DNA of 64,000 bases from NCBI RefSeq assembly GCF_002975435.1, contig NZ_PCPT01000002.1, positions 310,001 to 374,000 on the forward strand. The letters run 5' to 3'. Made by a program: the position numbers and the translations under genes. Positions 63,707 to 64,000 of the stretch are shown here, one piece after another. Origin of the DNA: Arthrobacter sp. MYb227. GTDB taxonomy: Bacteria > Actinomycetota > Actinomycetes > Actinomycetales > Micrococcaceae. The notes under the pieces were generated by a model. That model did no database searches. It was given only the letters and a program-made list of their open reading frames with translations, and was not told the DNA's origin. Position 1 is the stretch's first letter. Every line of letters begins with the position of its first letter.

Positions 63707-64000
63707 ACCGGGAATCAGCCGAAGTAACCCTCACCGGAATCACCAAGTCCTATGGGGAACGTACGGTCCTTGACGGTTTAGACCTGAGCATGGCTGGCGG
63801 CGAGTTGCTTGCCTTGCTGGGCCCTTCGGGTTGCGGTAAAACCACGACCTTGCGTGTCTTAGCCGGTCTAGAAATCCCGGAAGCCGGAAACGTGCGGATC
63901 GGGAACCGTGATGTCACAAACACTCCGGTGCGAAGCCGCGGTATTGGCATTGTCTTTCAGGCTTACAGCCTCTTCCCACATCTTTCCGCGCTTGACAATG
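63703..64000 (+). CDS. ABC importer ATPase (3' end outside window)
   Basis: The first 99 codons of an ATPase start at ATG 63703, overlapping the permease stop. Walker A GPSGCGKTTT and the Q-loop FQAYSLFPH are visible, typical of the spermidine/iron/phosphonate importer class. The signature and Walker B motifs lie beyond the window. It completes a binding protein-permease-permease-ATPase importer. Confidence 0.9.
   Translation, partial: MNRESAEVTLTGITKSYGERTVLDGLDLSMAGGELLALLGPSGCGKTTTLRVLAGLEIPEAGNVRIGNRDVTNTPVRSRGIGIVFQAYSLFPHLSALDN

Overview
The window looks like chromosomal DNA of a high-GC Gram-positive soil or plant-associated actinobacterium, most likely Micrococcaceae (Arthrobacter/Glutamicibacter-like). 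The reasons are a SigA-type sigma domain of Micrococcales character, lipoboxes and Tat-type signals of actinobacterial style, frequent GTG/TTG starts and dense ATGA overlaps. No tRNA, rRNA, CRISPR array or intact insertion sequence was seen. The genus is an inference.

Region 1 (1-14.4 kb) is a visibly AT-richer accessory island. It holds a three-gene plus-strand operon whose size order and motifs resemble the DndF/DndG/DndH (DptFGH) restriction module: a P-loop ATPase, a protein without a recognised motif, and a very large protein with a nuclease-like motif and a C-terminal HerA/FtsK-type ATPase. Convergent to it lie a C5-cytosine DNA methyltransferase and a 1000-residue chimera in which about 690 residues of unrecognised, AT-rich-coded sequence are fused to a SigA-like sigma factor. 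No phosphorothioation genes are visible, so the methyltransferase may supply the self mark. This is the main defence-type candidate.

Region 2 (14.6-25 kb) is a polyamine-type catabolic block: an Lrp regulator, an aldehyde dehydrogenase, an APC permease, an SMR exporter, a PuuB-like FAD oxidase, a cupin and a gamma-aminobutyraldehyde-type dehydrogenase. It is followed by a decayed duplicate of the permease-SMR pair and a MarR-MFS efflux operon. Region 3 (25-28.4 kb) carries an M20 amidohydrolase with two membrane proteins behind a strongly structured leader.

Region 4 (28.5-56.6 kb) can be read as one programme for plant hydroxyproline-rich glycoprotein fragments (extensin-type). A GH127 beta-L-arabinofuranosidase without a signal peptide, araBDA-galM and a LacI regulator would handle arabinose. 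Two peptide-binding lipoproteins with a DppBCDF-type ABC importer and an AGCS symporter would handle uptake. Two Cys/Cys hydroxyproline-epimerase-type enzymes, a three-subunit D-hydroxyproline dehydrogenase, a DapA-family deaminase and an alpha-ketoglutarate-semialdehyde dehydrogenase form a complete route from trans-4-hydroxy-L-proline to 2-oxoglutarate. A shared 21-bp motif occurs at five promoters in this region and is probably the site of the local GntR/FCD regulator. At the GH127 promoter it lies 2 bp from a LacI operator.

Region 5 (56.8-64 kb) contains an L-2-hydroxyglutarate oxidase, a small membrane protein, and a HAD hydrolase/GntR(UTRA)/ABC importer cluster marked by two TCTAGA-centred operators. 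The last ABC gene runs off the right edge.
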